Below are positions 24,501 through 39,500 of a stretch of 64,000 bases of DNA, piece by piece (the stretch's first letter is position 1; every line of letters starts with the position of its first letter). The notes under the pieces are model-generated. The model ran no database searches. It saw nothing but the letters and a program-made list of their open reading frames with translations, and had not been told where the DNA came from. This DNA comes from Cyrtodaria siliqua (taxonomy: Eukaryota > Mollusca > Bivalvia > Adapedonta > Hiatellidae): the NCBI GenBank assembly GCA_037043455.1, contig JAWPHD010010338.1:1-64000 (forward strand). Direction: 5' to 3'. The translations under genes and the position numbers were made by a program.

Positions 24501-27500
24501 ATCCATCATGTTTTTTCAGAGCTGTATCGCAAAAAGTGTTTCCTATATAACTCTATGTAAACAAAAATGTTCGCTGGTGGCCATGTTTGAATCAAATCAA
24601 GATGAATTTTGTTTAGAACCAACTACATGTCATTCCAGTCATTTTGGTAAAGGTTCAAAATCAATACCACTTGTGTTTTTTGAGATGTAGTCACCATAAA
24701 ACTTCTATTTTAAAACCTATTTTAGCTGTGGATTTCTACTTAAGACTAACTAGACATCAAGAGCATCATTTCTGTAAAGTTTCATGAAAATCCATCAAGT
24801 AGTTTCAGAGGAGTAGTCGCCACAAGATGTTGCTATATTAATATATGCAAACAAAGTTGTCTGCTGGTGGCCATGTTTGATATCGAACCAAAATGAATTT
24901 TGTTTAGGATCAACTACATGTAATGTCCGTCAATTTGGTAAAGGTTCCAGATCAATACCACTTATGGTTTTTGATAAGTAGTCAATACAAAATTGTATTT
25001 TTAAATCTATTTTTAGCTGCGGTTGCCATCTTGAAATTTTAGCCGAACTGATTTTTACTTATGACCAACTAGACATCAAGCACAACATTCCTATAAAGTT
25101 TCATGAAAATCTATCAAGAAGTTTCAGAGGTGTAGTCACCACAACATTTTCCTATATAACTCTATGTTAATAAAGATGGCCGCCGGTGGTCATGTTTGAC
25201 ATCGAATCAAAAAGATTTTCATCAAGGACCAACATTATAAGATGCTGATCATTTTAGTAAAGGTCCCTTATCAGTATCACTTATAGTTTCGGAGGAGTAG
25301 TTGCTAAACACTTCTTTTCTAAAAATCTATTTTTAGCTTTGGTGGCCATCTTGGATTTCACATCATTCTGAATTTTTGCTAGGATCAACTAGACCTGATG
25401 GGCAACATTTCTGTAAAGCTTCATGAAAACCCATTAAATAGTTTCAGAGGAGTAGTCGCTACAAGATTCTCCGATATAACTCTATGCTAACAACTATGGC
25501 CACCGGTGGCCATGTTTGACCTTGAATCTAAACGATTTTCGTCAAGGACCAACACTTTTCGTCAAGGACCAACACTATGTCATGTTGATTATTTTCTATA
25601 ATGTTAAATTCTATTTACCACATAACTCTAATAAAAGACTCATAAGGAACACTTCTTATTGTAGCTGCCTATATAAAACATCGTCGTAAGATGACGTCGT
25701 ATGTCCCTATGATGACGTCATACGTTGACTCGGCCTTCTCCGTGCAAAACCAAACAACAGAACTACTTCAATGATTTCCTTAAATCACTAGTGGATTATA
25801 GAAAATATGGTGTTATTCCACTCCCACACTGATTAGTTACGTAGTTTAATGGCATGAACACTGCACAACAGCATTCCAACCAAGTCTTTCTGAACCCAGA
25901 GTTACCTGCAGCAAGTGTGGCCCTCTCACAGATGGATACCCATCCCAGAAACTATACACTACCTTTTTGGCATGTTATCAACTCAAACTGTTTTTGTTGT
26001 TGTTAAATATTGTAAACACCGTAAAAAATAATTTCTGGCAGAATCATAAACTTTGTTATTTTTTTTAGAAACTACTTATCAGTTAAAGTGACTTACTGCA
26101 TTAATCTCCGATATCTTCTGTTGGCGTTCCCTGGCCAGACTGCGAGCCTCTTGCAACTCTTGCTGCATGTCACCCCTAAAAGGAAAGAGACAGACATCTT
26201 ATTAAACTGCCTGTTTTCTGATTTTATATGAATGTTGAAATATCATTACTAATGTACTGTTCATACTGGACAATTTAAAAATGAATTGCTTTTCTCTGAT
26301 TGGTTCATTTGAGATCACATGACCACCAACATAATACAATTCAGACAACTTTCAAGAGTGAAAGGTGATGACAAGTTACAGTGTAAATGATTGTTTAGTA
26401 TGTATTTTTCTCATTAATGATTAATATTTATTTTTATAAAGAGATCTTTATTATACAGTATGTTTTATTGTTAGGGGTGGGGGTTGGGGTGGGTGCGAGG
26501 GGATGTGGACAACAGGGCCCTGTCCCAGTTCCTTAACAAGTTTATTGTGAAACTTGTGCGATTCATTCCCAATCAGTCAGTGGAAGAATTTCATGCTAAT
26601 TTACAGAAAGCTCCATGTTATCCTGATCATGTGTGAACAACTCCCAATTCCTTTCACAAAGGTCCATGTCACACTGGGTGTTGTGTGGCCATAGGTGAAC
26701 AAATGGGATATTATTTTCTTGTTTGAGTCAGTGGATGCATTTTATTATTTTATTGAAAACTTTCAAAAAGCTTACTGTTGTCAAAAACTTTAATCCTACT
26801 CCAAAGCACCCAGCCTTATACCGAGCTAACCAGGCCCTCCCCACAAAGTTTCCTTGTTAGTTTCATATATTCAGAGCTGTAGATAATTTTTTACTGCATG
26901 AGTATTTACTCATCAGATTCAAAATGAATTCGTAACAAGGACCACGTTGAGAGTGAAAAATATTTTTAACTAGTTCATGCTTTCAAAATAGATGTGAATC
27001 CATTTAATATATTTAAAAAAAACAACATTCTGATAAAATCGATCTTAGTAAAACGAAACACTGCATGTAAATAGGGAATTAACTGTTCTACATACAAATA
27101 CTCGTGATTTTTAAAAGTTTTGACTATTTGTAGTAACTTCATGAGCAAAGATACTTACAATTTTAAAAAACTGAATTTTTTTGTAAAAAAAGTATGAGTA
27201 AATACTCAAAAACGCAGCTGATCTACAGCTCTGTATATTTATAAATTAGTAATACATGTTTGATATAACTGGAACATTGTTGACCGGAACATTGTTTATG
27301 TCAAATATACTGTTAAGTGACATACACATGTTTCTCCAGTTTGCCGGATTCCTCCTTTTGCTCTCGACGGACACGTTCCATCTCACCTTCATAGCGCTTT
27401 TTGTTGGCAAATAACTGAAACATATATGATATATTAAGTTTATAAATCCAAAATGAAATAATGGATCAATTTATAGCACTCGGTTCTCTTTTTACAATTT

Positions 27501-30500
27501 ATACATTGCATAATGGTGTATAGAATCATCGGTAGTAAAGAATCATTTTCCGTTTAAATTCAAATTTCTCAGTTCATGTATTTTAGATTATTTTAAAATT
27601 TTCCAGGCTTGAATATATATCATAAAAGCATAAAAGTACAACCCCTCTCAGAAAAAATGATTCTGTACTGACCGAGTGAAGTGTGTTTTTGAAATAAAAA
27701 ACTCATACAGTCACAATAAATTGAGATACAAATATTTGCTGTAGATCTAATAACAAATGTTTGTGACAAAAGTCAAAATGTAATCATCAAATGTCAGAGT
27801 TGTTAAAGTTTGGCACTTTTAGGGAAACATGAAGTTACGTAAATATTGGTGCAAAAAAAAAACTATTAAAAATTCATAGTTATAGGACAATAATTACAGA
27901 AATTTTGTTATCATGCAACAAAATCAGAAACTAAATAGACATTTTCCTTTCATTTTAAATTTAGACATTTACCCAAAGTGATTCTATACCCACTAACCCA
28001 CAGTATATATATGATATAGTTATACAATTTATACAATGACATCTGACATTTTATTTCTATCAACATCCTGAAAGTATCTTTAGTTTAAACTTATTTATTT
28101 TACATTGATTGTAACGAAAGCTCTATGAACTTATTTTAATCACTCTCGATGTCTTCTTGGGTAGAACCAATACTAAGCAAATGCAGATAAAGTGTCTTGC
28201 TCAACACATATGGTCATGCATGGCAGGGATCAAACCGACTTTTTGATCCTGGATCCAACGCTCTACCACTAGACCACAGCGCTCCAGAAATAGAAAGTAT
28301 CTTTGAAAGTAACATTGGACACTAAGCACTTATAATGTGATGAAACCAAAATAGCATCTTAAAGGCCGGGGTTTATCAATGTAGCAATACCCAGGTGGAT
28401 GAAACCAGTATTGAATGTTAAAGGCCAGGGTTCATCAATGCCTGGTGGATGGCAACTATAGAATGTACGTTATCAGTGGTAACTCTGATGAAAAATACAC
28501 CCTCTTATCTCTACTGCGCTGTGATTGGATTAAAACACTAGGGGTAAATTTGAATTTTGTAGCAGACAACAAAATATATTTTTAGGATGTAGCCTTTTTA
28601 AGTATTGAACTGATTTCATATTTTACTGATCAAATCTCCATACACTGAAGAACAGCTATGCCAAATTTCAATTAATTCAGTGAGACAGGCATATTTAAAA
28701 TTTCATTTTGTCTTTACCTGCAGTGCTTATAGACAGTGCTGTCTATAGCAACAACGTAGACATTTTCTCTTGGTTCTGATTTTATAGCAGGACTCCGGCC
28801 TATTAATTATAATAATTTTTAATAAAGTTTAAATTACCTCTAGTTTATATATTGTTGCCAGATCATTTCCTCCTACTATTGGTGGAAATAACATTGAACG
28901 TTTCATGCCACCTTAATATACTTTCACAATGCTCCAAATATCGGTAGGAAGAGTGGAGTGACATGCCACCCTAAGACACTTTCATAAAGCTTCCAAATTC
29001 CACATTAGTGGCATCTCACCGGAATACCAGTTCATAATGTATTTAACCTTTTTCAAATTGTTGCCTTTTCCATTTGCAAATTTCAATGACACTGAAACAT
29101 CCATGTGGCTGCCTCAACCAAACATTGCTATTTTTTCTCTAGATAAATATCCATAAGCAGACTTAAACTCCACAATTTAACAAGTGAGACAAATCAAATA
29201 AAAGCAAGTCCAAAATTATCCAGATTTGTTTGTTTAAACGCGAAGATAAACACATATATCTACAACCTTTAAATGATTAAGAAACTCGAGACAGATTTTT
29301 TAAAGAAATTAAACCATGAACATGTGCTTAGTTTTGAGAACTAACAAAAACAGTTAAAAGGAGGTAGTACAACTGATTCAACATTCAATAAAAATTAAAA
29401 AGTAAAGACAAAAAGACAAAGACCTGGTTGATAAGACAACATGGATGAGTGATCAGTCATATAAGATTACAGGTCATGGTTATAGCTATTCTAAATGGAT
29501 ATTATATAATTATGCTTTCAAATTTTCATACATGATTTTGTCCTATATACATGAAACACTCTTTCTTCAGTTTGTATATGATAGCATGTATACACATTAA
29601 CACTGAATAGTTATATGTTATATATGACTTGCATATATGGCTGGAGTTGGTCATACAAATTTATTTTTAATTTCAATTTCAATTTTCTTTAACCTTTAAC
29701 CTGCTGCATATATATATAATGGACTGTTGTTTCTTTTAATTAAGACCATTCCATTTATGTGATAAAGGGGTGTTTTGGGTAAAATGACTGATCAGCAGTC
29801 AGACATTGTAAACTCTGACCAACCTGTGAGTTAGCAGGCTGATCTGGGTTTACAATGGACGCAAAGGCTATTATAGTCGTCTTTAGCGGGTTAAATTGAT
29901 TTGTTGTTTTACAGCTCATTAACACATCATAGACTATTTTGATCCGCCCCGAGAGAGGGAAAGAATACATAGGAATCCGTGAACCTTGCTGTACTCTTTT
30001 TTTATCAAATGGATTTCTATAGGTCTTTAAAATGCTCGGAAGATGAATACTGCAATTCACTAGACCACCAGGGTTATGTTTATGTCCGACAGACAAGGCA
30101 AAATGAAGTGTCTTGCCCAAGGACAACACTAAGAAACCCAGTGGTGCAAGTGACACTTGAACCTGTGATCTACTGGGTCAGAGTCAAACAAGCTATCTAC
30201 TGGGCCACCTTGGCTTTTAAAATATTGCTCAAAAGGTTCTGTATTTTATGAATAGTTTCAGTTTACAGATATCTTGAAAAAACATCTTGAAAAAACATCT
30301 TGAAAATCATCTTTATCAAAATCAAAGGCCAACTATCACTTTTTTTTTTAAATTGGAGAAAACAAAACAAAACATAAATATGTGTGGGGATACATTCATC
30401 AACTAGAAGGGTGTTCCGCAGAACACTTGTGTCGCCCGCCTTGTGATTATTTCAGCAAGTACAATTTAACTATAAAGTTTGAAGACTGGTGTGCAATCCT

Positions 30501-33500
30501 TCATGAATTATGGAGCAGTTCTTTTTAAAATGTTAACGTTTAGAAAAAGGGGAATAACTCTGCATTGGATAATTGATAAGAAAGAACTGTCAAGTTTCAT
30601 GCCCATAGGTCTATAGTTTGCAAAGTTATGAGCTAGGCTAGGTTGCATGTTAAAGTTTTATGAAAAGGGCAATAACTTTGCCAGAATATAAGTCAGAGTT
30701 ATTGAGCATGTCATCAATATTGAATAACTGATAATGAAGAACTGTATGATGTATTATGACCATAGGTCAATATTTTGCCAAGTTAAGCACCAGTTAAGGT
30801 TGCAGGTTTAAGTTTTATGAAAATGGGCATGAAAGTCAGATTTATTTGTCATGTGTAACATCATTTCTTTGGGTAAGATGAAGCTATGGTCAGTTATGAG
30901 CTTGGTTAGGTTGCAGGTTAAAGTTTTATAATAAGGGGCATAACTCTGCCAAAATGAAGTCTGAGTTATTGCTCATCCATAACAGCATTCCTTGGGGTAA
31001 GATGAATATGTCTGTGAAGTTTCATGAACGTAGGTCAAATCTTTTTCAAGTTATGGTAAGAGCTTGGTTAGGTTGCAGGTAAAAGTTTTATGAAAAGGGG
31101 CATAACTCTGCCAAATGAAAGTCAGAGTTATTGGACAGTTTTAACAACATTCCTCGAGGGAAGATAAAGATGTGTGTGAAGTTTTATGAACATAGGTCAA
31201 ATACTTTTCAAGTTATGGCCAAGGAGTAGGTTAAAGTGTGGACGCCGCCGGACGACACAAAAATGGCCTTGAAATTCATGAACTATCATTTAACAAGGAG
31301 ATTTTCTTAAACTTTTTATATGATGCTAATATCTTTAAATACCAAAGAATCACTTTGAAACCATTTACTTCACAAATTTCAAATCACTTTACAATTCTGA
31401 CAATGGTCATCAGCCTCAGTAATACTAGATTATTTGTTTATGACCTTGACCTCTAACTGCCTATCAAAATACTGATTGATCTATCAAGATATTCAATATA
31501 TTGCAATTTCTCTATGGCCTAGACATTATTCTAGAGACCTGTGTCAGAATAAATGACAACAACTTCCCATCTTTCTGTGTCCACAGCAATCTTGATTGTC
31601 TTAATAATCCTGCTCCACACTAGTCACTTGTGTGCGACTATGACTTTGAACTTCATTAGCAACATGAAAACCTTGCAATCATGAATGACAAACAAGAATA
31701 ATATACTTCTCATATCCATCCATTTTGCCTTTCAATATCTCAGACAGGACCTTGCTTTAAAAATTCTGTAAGAAAATGACGTTAATGTCTTCACCTTAAC
31801 CATATGCACACACTGATTCCCTATCCATCTTTGTTTACAGGGTCAAACCAGTCTTGACTTTGCCTAATCAATTCTGTATGAAAATGACCTTGAACTTAAT
31901 TCTGTATGAAAATGACCTTGAACTTCTGGACCCACGTCAGTTTGCAATCATGAACTTACCGTTTGTTCGACTGACTCCCTATCCTTCTGTGTACCAAGAA
32001 TTTCATCAGCCTTGACCTTTCCAGACGATTTCTGTATAACAATGGCCTTGACCCTGTCAACCTCCTGGTCAGCTTCGCCGGTGTTGTAGGGGTCACTGTT
32101 AAGTACGGACAACTGCTTCATCAATGAGGCCTTGGCATTGACAAGGTTCAGTAACTCCACACTCAGTTCTTCATTCCTCTCAGTCTGAAAAGATAACAAA
32201 AGGACAGATGAATGGAAGGACAGATGGAAAGATAGATGAATAAAATCTAACAAACCATGTAGCATTGTTCAGAACCCAAGTAACAAAACATATATTAACT
32301 ATGCTTCTTCAAGTAATTTTTCTTAAAATTGCATACTCAAACACAGTTTTATAGATGAACCATACAAATAAGGGACCTTGAAAATAAATTATTTTACAGT
32401 TATCACGTTTCCTGATGAGTGTGATATTTTGTTTACAGTAAGCTAATATTCTCAAAAAAATCATATAAACCTCTTTCTCATGTGCACGGACGAGTGCGAG
32501 GTAGTTTGTTTTCAATACAACATACTCGTCGGCGAGGTCCTTCCTGTCTTTCTCCATCTCGGCCAGCCTCTCCTTGGCACCGCGGCCAAGTCTTGCATTC
32601 CTGTCCCGCTCGTTCTGCGTTTCCACAAGCTCATTCTCCAGCATCAGAATCTGAAGTAACATTAAACATTTTAAAAGTGTACCTGTTCTGTGTTTATAAC
32701 AAAGAAATTGTTGGCACCATTTTTGCTTATAACTATCATGTGCTATTAAAACTAAAAACTTTTATCATGCAGATATGCATGCTCTTTCCCGCATGATAAA
32801 GGGGTGACCTAATAAACTTTGCTTACTGATACCGAGTAATAAAGCAAAAGCATTGCGGAATTCCTCAGCATTTCTAGTATGTAACGTTATCTGACGTCAT
32901 AATTTAACGTCATGAAGGGAAAAAACAATATGGCGGCGTCCATGTCAAACGTTAAATTTTTAAAAACAAATAAAACTAGATGGGGTTGTTTTTGTAACAA
33001 AAACATATGTTTCTCCCCCACACTCTCAGTGTTTGTTTGTTTGTATGATGTTTTACGTCATTTTCAACACATGTAAGGTTATATATGACGGTCGATTTTT
33101 TGGTGGTGGAGGCAGACCACCCACTTTTCCTGGGTAGAACCAATACTGTACACCTCCCGCCATCCGTAAGAATCGACACAGTGTAATGCATATGAACCAA
33201 ACTGGCTGAAAGTTTCGCTCTGCATGTCGTCTCGATATAGTGAACATTTGTGCCAAGTTATTTCAAAATCCCTCAAGCGGTTCAAGAGATTTAGAATGGA
33301 CACGAAATATAGCGCATATGACCTTTGACATCTAAATGTGACCCTGACCTTAAATGGACATGGCTGAAAGTTGCGCTTTGCCCGTCTTCTCGATATGATG
33401 AACATTTGTGCCAAGTTATTTCAAAATCCCTCAAGCAGTTCAAGAGACATGGAGTGGACACATAATATTCTCTATAATATCTGGTATCGATTTCTAATTC

Positions 33501-36500
33501 TTAAGTTAATTATATTGGCATGAAGTGGTAACAGTAAAAAAAATACCTAATACAGTAGTAAACCTTTCAATGGTTAATATTTCACCAATTTTGCAATAAC
33601 CTCACCCAGGAAAAACAATAAAAGATGACCACCAATTCCTACATAAATTTTAAATAACAGCAATGCATGCATTATTATATGGTAAATGTTTACCTTGTTG
33701 ACGTGTTCAAACTTTGTAGCTTCACTTTCCTCTCGTATCTTGTTATTCTCAATCTGCATCTCTACCAGCGATTGCGATAGCTGCAGAAAAGTATGTATAA
33801 AGTCACATTACAATTATGGTCTACCAGATACTGCGACAGCTGCAGAAAAGTATGTATAAAGTCATGTTACAATGGTCTACCAGAGACTGCGACAGCTGCA
33901 GAAAAGTATGTATAAAGTCACGTTACAATGGTCTACCAGAGACTGCGACAGCTGCAGAAAGTATGTATAAAGTCATGTTACAATGGTCTACCAGAGACTG
34001 CGACAGCCGCAGAAAAGTATGTATAAAGTCACGTTACAATGGTCTACCAGAGACTGCGACAGCTGCAGAAAGTATGTATAAAGTCATGTTACAATGCCCT
34101 ACCATAGACTGCGACAGCTGCAGAAAAGTATGTATAAAGTCACGTAACAATGGTCTACCAGAGACTGCGACAGCTGCAGAAAGTATGTATAAAGTCATGT
34201 TACAATGCCCTACCATAGACTGCGACAGCTGCAGAAAAGTATGTATTAAGTCATGTTACAATGGTCTATCAGAGACTGCGACAGCTGCAGAAAGTATGTA
34301 TAAAGTCATGTTACAATGCCCTACCATAGACTGCGACAGCTGCAGAAAAGTATGTATAAAGTCATGTTACAATGGTCTACCTGAGACTGCGACAGCTGCA
34401 GAAAAGTATGTATAAAGTCATGTTACATGGTCTACCAGTGACTGCGACAGCCGCAGAAAAGTATGTATAAAGTCACGTTACAATGGTCTACCAGAGACTG
34501 CGACAGCTGCAGAAAGTATGTATAAAGTCATGTTACAATGGTCTACCAGAGACTGCGACAGCCGCAGAAAAGTATGTATAAAGTCACGTTACAATGGTCT
34601 ACCAGAGACTGCGACAGCTGCAGAAAGTATGTATAAAGTCATGTTACAATGGCCTACCAGAGACTGCGACAGCTGCAGAAAAGTATGTATAAAGTCATGT
34701 TACAATGGTCTATCAGAGACTGCGACAGCTGCAGAAAAGTATGTATAAAGTCATGTTACAATGGTCTACCAGAGACTGCGACAGCTGCAGAAAAGTATGT
34801 ATAAAGTCATGTTACAATGGTCTACCAGAGACTGCGACAGCTGCAGAAAAGTATGTATAAAGTCATGTTACATGGTCTACCAGAGACTGCAACAGCTGCA
34901 GAAAAGTATGTATAAAGTCATGTTACAATGGTCTACCAGAGACTGCGACAGCTGCAGAAAAGTATGTATAAAGTCATGTTACATGGTCTACCAGAGACTG
35001 CAACAGCTGCAGAAAAGTATGTATAAAATCATGTTACAATGGTCTACCAGAGACTGCAACAGCTGCAGAAAAGTATGTATAAAGTCATGTTACAATGGTC
35101 TACCAGAGACTGCGACAGCCGCAGAAAAGTATGTATAAAGTCATGTTACAATGGTCTACCAGAGACTGCGACAACTGTAGAAAAGTATGTATAAAGTCGG
35201 GTTACAAAGGTCTATATCAGAGACTGTGACAGCTGCAGAAAAGTATGTATAAAGTCATGTTACAATGGTCTACTAGAGACTGTGACAGCTGCAGAAAAGT
35301 ATGTATAAAGTCACGTAACAATAGCCTAAATATAAGCCACAAACATCATCAGTTACCCTAGAGCACAAAAAGATGGCCACTGGCAGCCATGTTTAATGTT
35401 GAATCAAAATAACTTTCAGCAAGGACCAATATTGTGTCAGGCTGATCATTTTAGAAAAAGTCCCATATCAATATGACTTATAGTTTTCAAGAAGTAGTTG
35501 CTACAAATTTGTTTTTTAAAAACCTATTTTTAGCCATGGCGTCCATCTTGAATTTCCGTCCAACCTGAAATTTTGCCAGGGTTAACTAGACATCAAGAGC
35601 AAGATTTCTGATAAGTTTCATGAAAATCCCTCAATTAATCTCAGAGAAGGTCGCCACAAGTGTTTCCTATATAACTCTATGTAAACAAAGATGGCCGCTG
35701 GTGGCCATGTTAGACATTCAAATCAAAATGAACTTTGGTTAGGACCAACCACATGTCATGGCAGTCATTTTAGTAAAGATGCCAAATCAATATCACTTTT
35801 TTTTGAGAAGTAGTCACCACAAAATCACATTTTTAAAATCTATCTTAGCTGTTGCAGCCAACTTGAATTTCCGGCCGACCTGAATTTTTGCTAGGATCAA
35901 CTAGACATCAAGAGCAACCTTCCTGTAAAGATTATGAAAATATTTCAAGTAGTTTCAGAGGAGTAGTCGCCACAAGTTTTTCCTTGATAACTCTATGTAA
36001 ACAAAGATGGCCACTGGCGGCCATGTTTGACATGGAATCGCAATGAATCTTGGTTAGGACCAAGTACATGTCGCAACAGTAATTTTGGTAAAGGTCCCAA
36101 TTCAATATCATTTATGGTTTTTGAGAAGTAGTCGCCACAAAATCACATTTTTAAAATCTATTTTTAGCCGTGGCAGCCATCTTGAATTTCCGTCTGACCT
36201 GAATTTTTGCTCCGATCAACTAGACATCAAGAGCAACATTCCTGTGAAGTTTCATGAAAATCTGTCAAGTAGTTTCAGATGTGTAATCGCCGCAAGTTTT
36301 TCCTATATAAGTCTATGTAAACTTGTTTTACATCCAATCAAAATGAACTTTGGTTAGGATCAACTACATGTCATGCCAGTTATTTTGGTAAAGGTTCCAA
36401 ATCAATATCACTTATGGTTTTTGAGAAGTAATCACCACAATATCGCATTTTTAAAATCTATTTTTAGCTGTGGTGGCCATCTTGAATTTCCGGCCGACCT

Positions 36501-39500
36501 GAATGTTTGCTCGGATCAGCTAGACATCAAGAGCAACATTCCTGTGAAGTTTCATGAAAATCTGTCAAGTAGTTTCAGAGAAGTAATCGCCACAAAAAAA
36601 CAACGTTTACAGATGGATGACGCACCACGGCATTAGCAGATCAGTAGAGCTAAAAATAAAAACACAAACAAAACAAGGAAGTTTCTTTTCTATATGCTAT
36701 AATTACTCTAACCATAAACCCTGTTCATGCAACTATAATGTAGTATGTGAATATACAGACGGACAAGGGTTACACTACAAAAAGCAACATTTTGAATATG
36801 TCACTGTATTATTGTAGCATACAAGCATACCTTAAGTTTTTCCTCCTCTGTAAGAAGTAGTTCCTGAGACAGATCTGTCTTGGTATGAGCCAGGGAACCA
36901 AACTTGTTCTGCATGCTGTCCATGCGCGTCCGTAGTCTCTCATTTTCATCTTTGAGACGCAGCTACAGAATATATTGCATCATGGGCATATAGGACAGGC
37001 ATAAACTCAGTATTTTTCAGTTACTCCACCTACATTTTTTTTGTAAAGTGTTCTGACTTTGTAAAGCTTAAGGGAGTTATACACTTAGGTTTGAAGAATA
37101 ATGGTATTATTACTCAACTTCATGTTAACTCTTTTACCGCCAAATTTCAAATGTTGTCTGCTTAAATTTGAATTGATATTTCCGGAAATATTTTATATAT
37201 AAGTTTTATGGAAAACTTTCTGAGTGGCAAACAGTGTGAACCCTGATCAGCTTTCACCTTAAATGCAGGCTGATCTAGGTTTACACTGGTCTTATGTAAA
37301 AATCAATGTTTTTCGACTGCGGCAGCAAAAGAGTTAATGACAGCTAGTCAATAAACCTTTAAACTTCCAATTTTGTATTTCTTATAAATGGCCTGATCTG
37401 ATAATTATTCATGAAATTTATTGTTTTTATTTGAAGAGTTGAATAAAATTCAAGTGTAGATACAAATTACGGTGTATAAGATCTTTTAATAATCCCTCAC
37501 TAGCCCCTTTCCCCAAAACATTCATACTCTTTGAGATCTTACTTGAGTTGACAACATGTTTTGCATTGTTATTATAGCATTGTAACAAGTCACAGATCCA
37601 AAAATTCAGATTAGGAGGCACAACTTTAACCCTTGACCTGCTACATATATATATAATGGACTGTTCTTTCTTTGAATTAATAACCATTCCATTTATGTGA
37701 CAAAGAGTTACTCGCAGGCTGATCTGGGTTTAATAATAATAATTGTTTTTATTATGGTTATGCTTAAAAGCAGTTCTTGCCTAACAGTATACCCCAAACT
37801 GACAAAACAAGAAAATAATAATAATAAAAAAAAATACGAACAAGAAATGTCACTGTAAGTGACAAATGCCCCCAAAGTGGTTTAGACCTTTGACCTCTAA
37901 ATGTGACCTTGATCTTGGAGCCACAGACCTGGATTTTTGCATGCGACACGTCTTGTTGTGGTGAGCACTTGTGCCAAGTTATTTGAAAATCCGTCCATGA
38001 ATGTCAGATTTTTTAACCGAAACTTCTTTTTGACATTTGACCTCTAAGTGTGACCCTGAACTTGGAGCCACAGACCTGGATTTTGTGCGTGATATGTTGT
38101 GGTGACCACTTGTGCCAAGTTATTGGAAAATCCATCCAGGAATGCCAGAGTTATTGACCGGACACAACTGTACGGACGGACGGACGGACGGTGCGACTAC
38201 TATATGCCGCTCTTCGGGGACATAAAAATAATAAGGATGCCACCCATTGCATTTTGAAGAGTATCTGAAGAAAATACGGTAATAATAATTTATAATATAT
38301 AAAATAAAAAAAGTAAGTAGCTCTTACATTTTCTGTCTCTAGCATCCTAATGGACTCCTTAACGTCCCCCGCATTCGTCATCCTGGCAGCAAGGGGGGCG
38401 GGACCAACACCGCTCTGTTGTTGAAGGTCTATTATCTTAGCCTGGTATTGCGTGAGTAGATTCTGCAGACGGAAATATATAGCATATTGATTACAAATAG
38501 CTTGCAATTTTACTACGTGCAAAATCCACATCACAAAGTTGAAACTTAAATACATGTATCTGTATCATTCTGAATTTGTTCAGTGTAATTATTTAGAAAA
38601 AAACATATTAAAGCTGGGAAAATACATTTGTACACAAATTGCACTGTTATAGTACAACATGCAGTAATCAGTAAATCTTTCAATGCCTAACATACTGATT
38701 AATGATGATAATTACTAACACAAAACAGAATGAGATATAGAACAAGAGCACCGCCAAAAATAAAAATTCTCTACGGAAAAATAAAAAATTCTAATTTTGA
38801 TTATTAATTTGTAAGAGGGTTTTTAAAATGAACAATCAAATAAAAAAGGCCTAAGCAATAACTAATATCAACTATGAAGCAAGAATACTGAGTGAAAATG
38901 TAACTATACTGAATCAAACAGCTAACGCACCAGTAGACAATACCTTTAATATCTCAATATTAACAATCAATAAATCAAAACAAATTTCATTCTGAACGAG
39001 ACAAATATCAATAACGACTGTAAATTAAAAAAAATCATTCAAATCATCTGTCGCCGACGTACCAGTCGGCATATAATAAGTTCATACATTAAAGGTATTG
39101 TCTACTGGTGCATTAGCTGTTTGGTTCAGTATATTTAAAACCTGAACTTTAATATGAGGACCTATTTCTCAATGCTAAATGTTCATTAAAAAGGCATGGA
39201 AAGCTTGCTTACCTACTACTAACATGCTACATGACCGATTAGCTCAGGTATATAAACTGAGGCCCATTGGTATATTGAACAGTAGCTGGGGTATAGCAGT
39301 GTAAAATACTTCAAACTTTACTTTTATGAAGAAAAAAGAACAAATTAATGAGTTAGATGTACTAAATACAAAACTTTGTTGATAATTCATTTTAGGAAAA
39401 CATTGGCTCTTATAACATTAATGAAACGAGTGACTGAAATTTACGAAAGTTTTGAAAGTTTTGGGCAAAATACAGCATTTTTAACTAGATTAAGAGCCAT

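Noticed and set aside
25700..25725. CRE-like TGACGTCA site as a promoter element
   Set aside because: Located deep in an intron within repeat-rich sequence containing several ATGACGTC copies; no promoter context.
29755..30156. 133-codon minus-strand frame
   Set aside because: Runs through a MITE and a SINE-like element; no domain and no splice context in the CCDC78-like frame.
32482..32796. 104-codon plus-strand frame
   Set aside because: Antisense shadow of exon 6.
33816..34415. 199-codon plus-strand frame, with companions at 34518 and 34761
   Set aside because: It is a read-through of the 55/56-bp minisatellite, antisense to the gene. The peptide repeats merely mirror the DNA repeat, and units of mixed length shift frames without selection.
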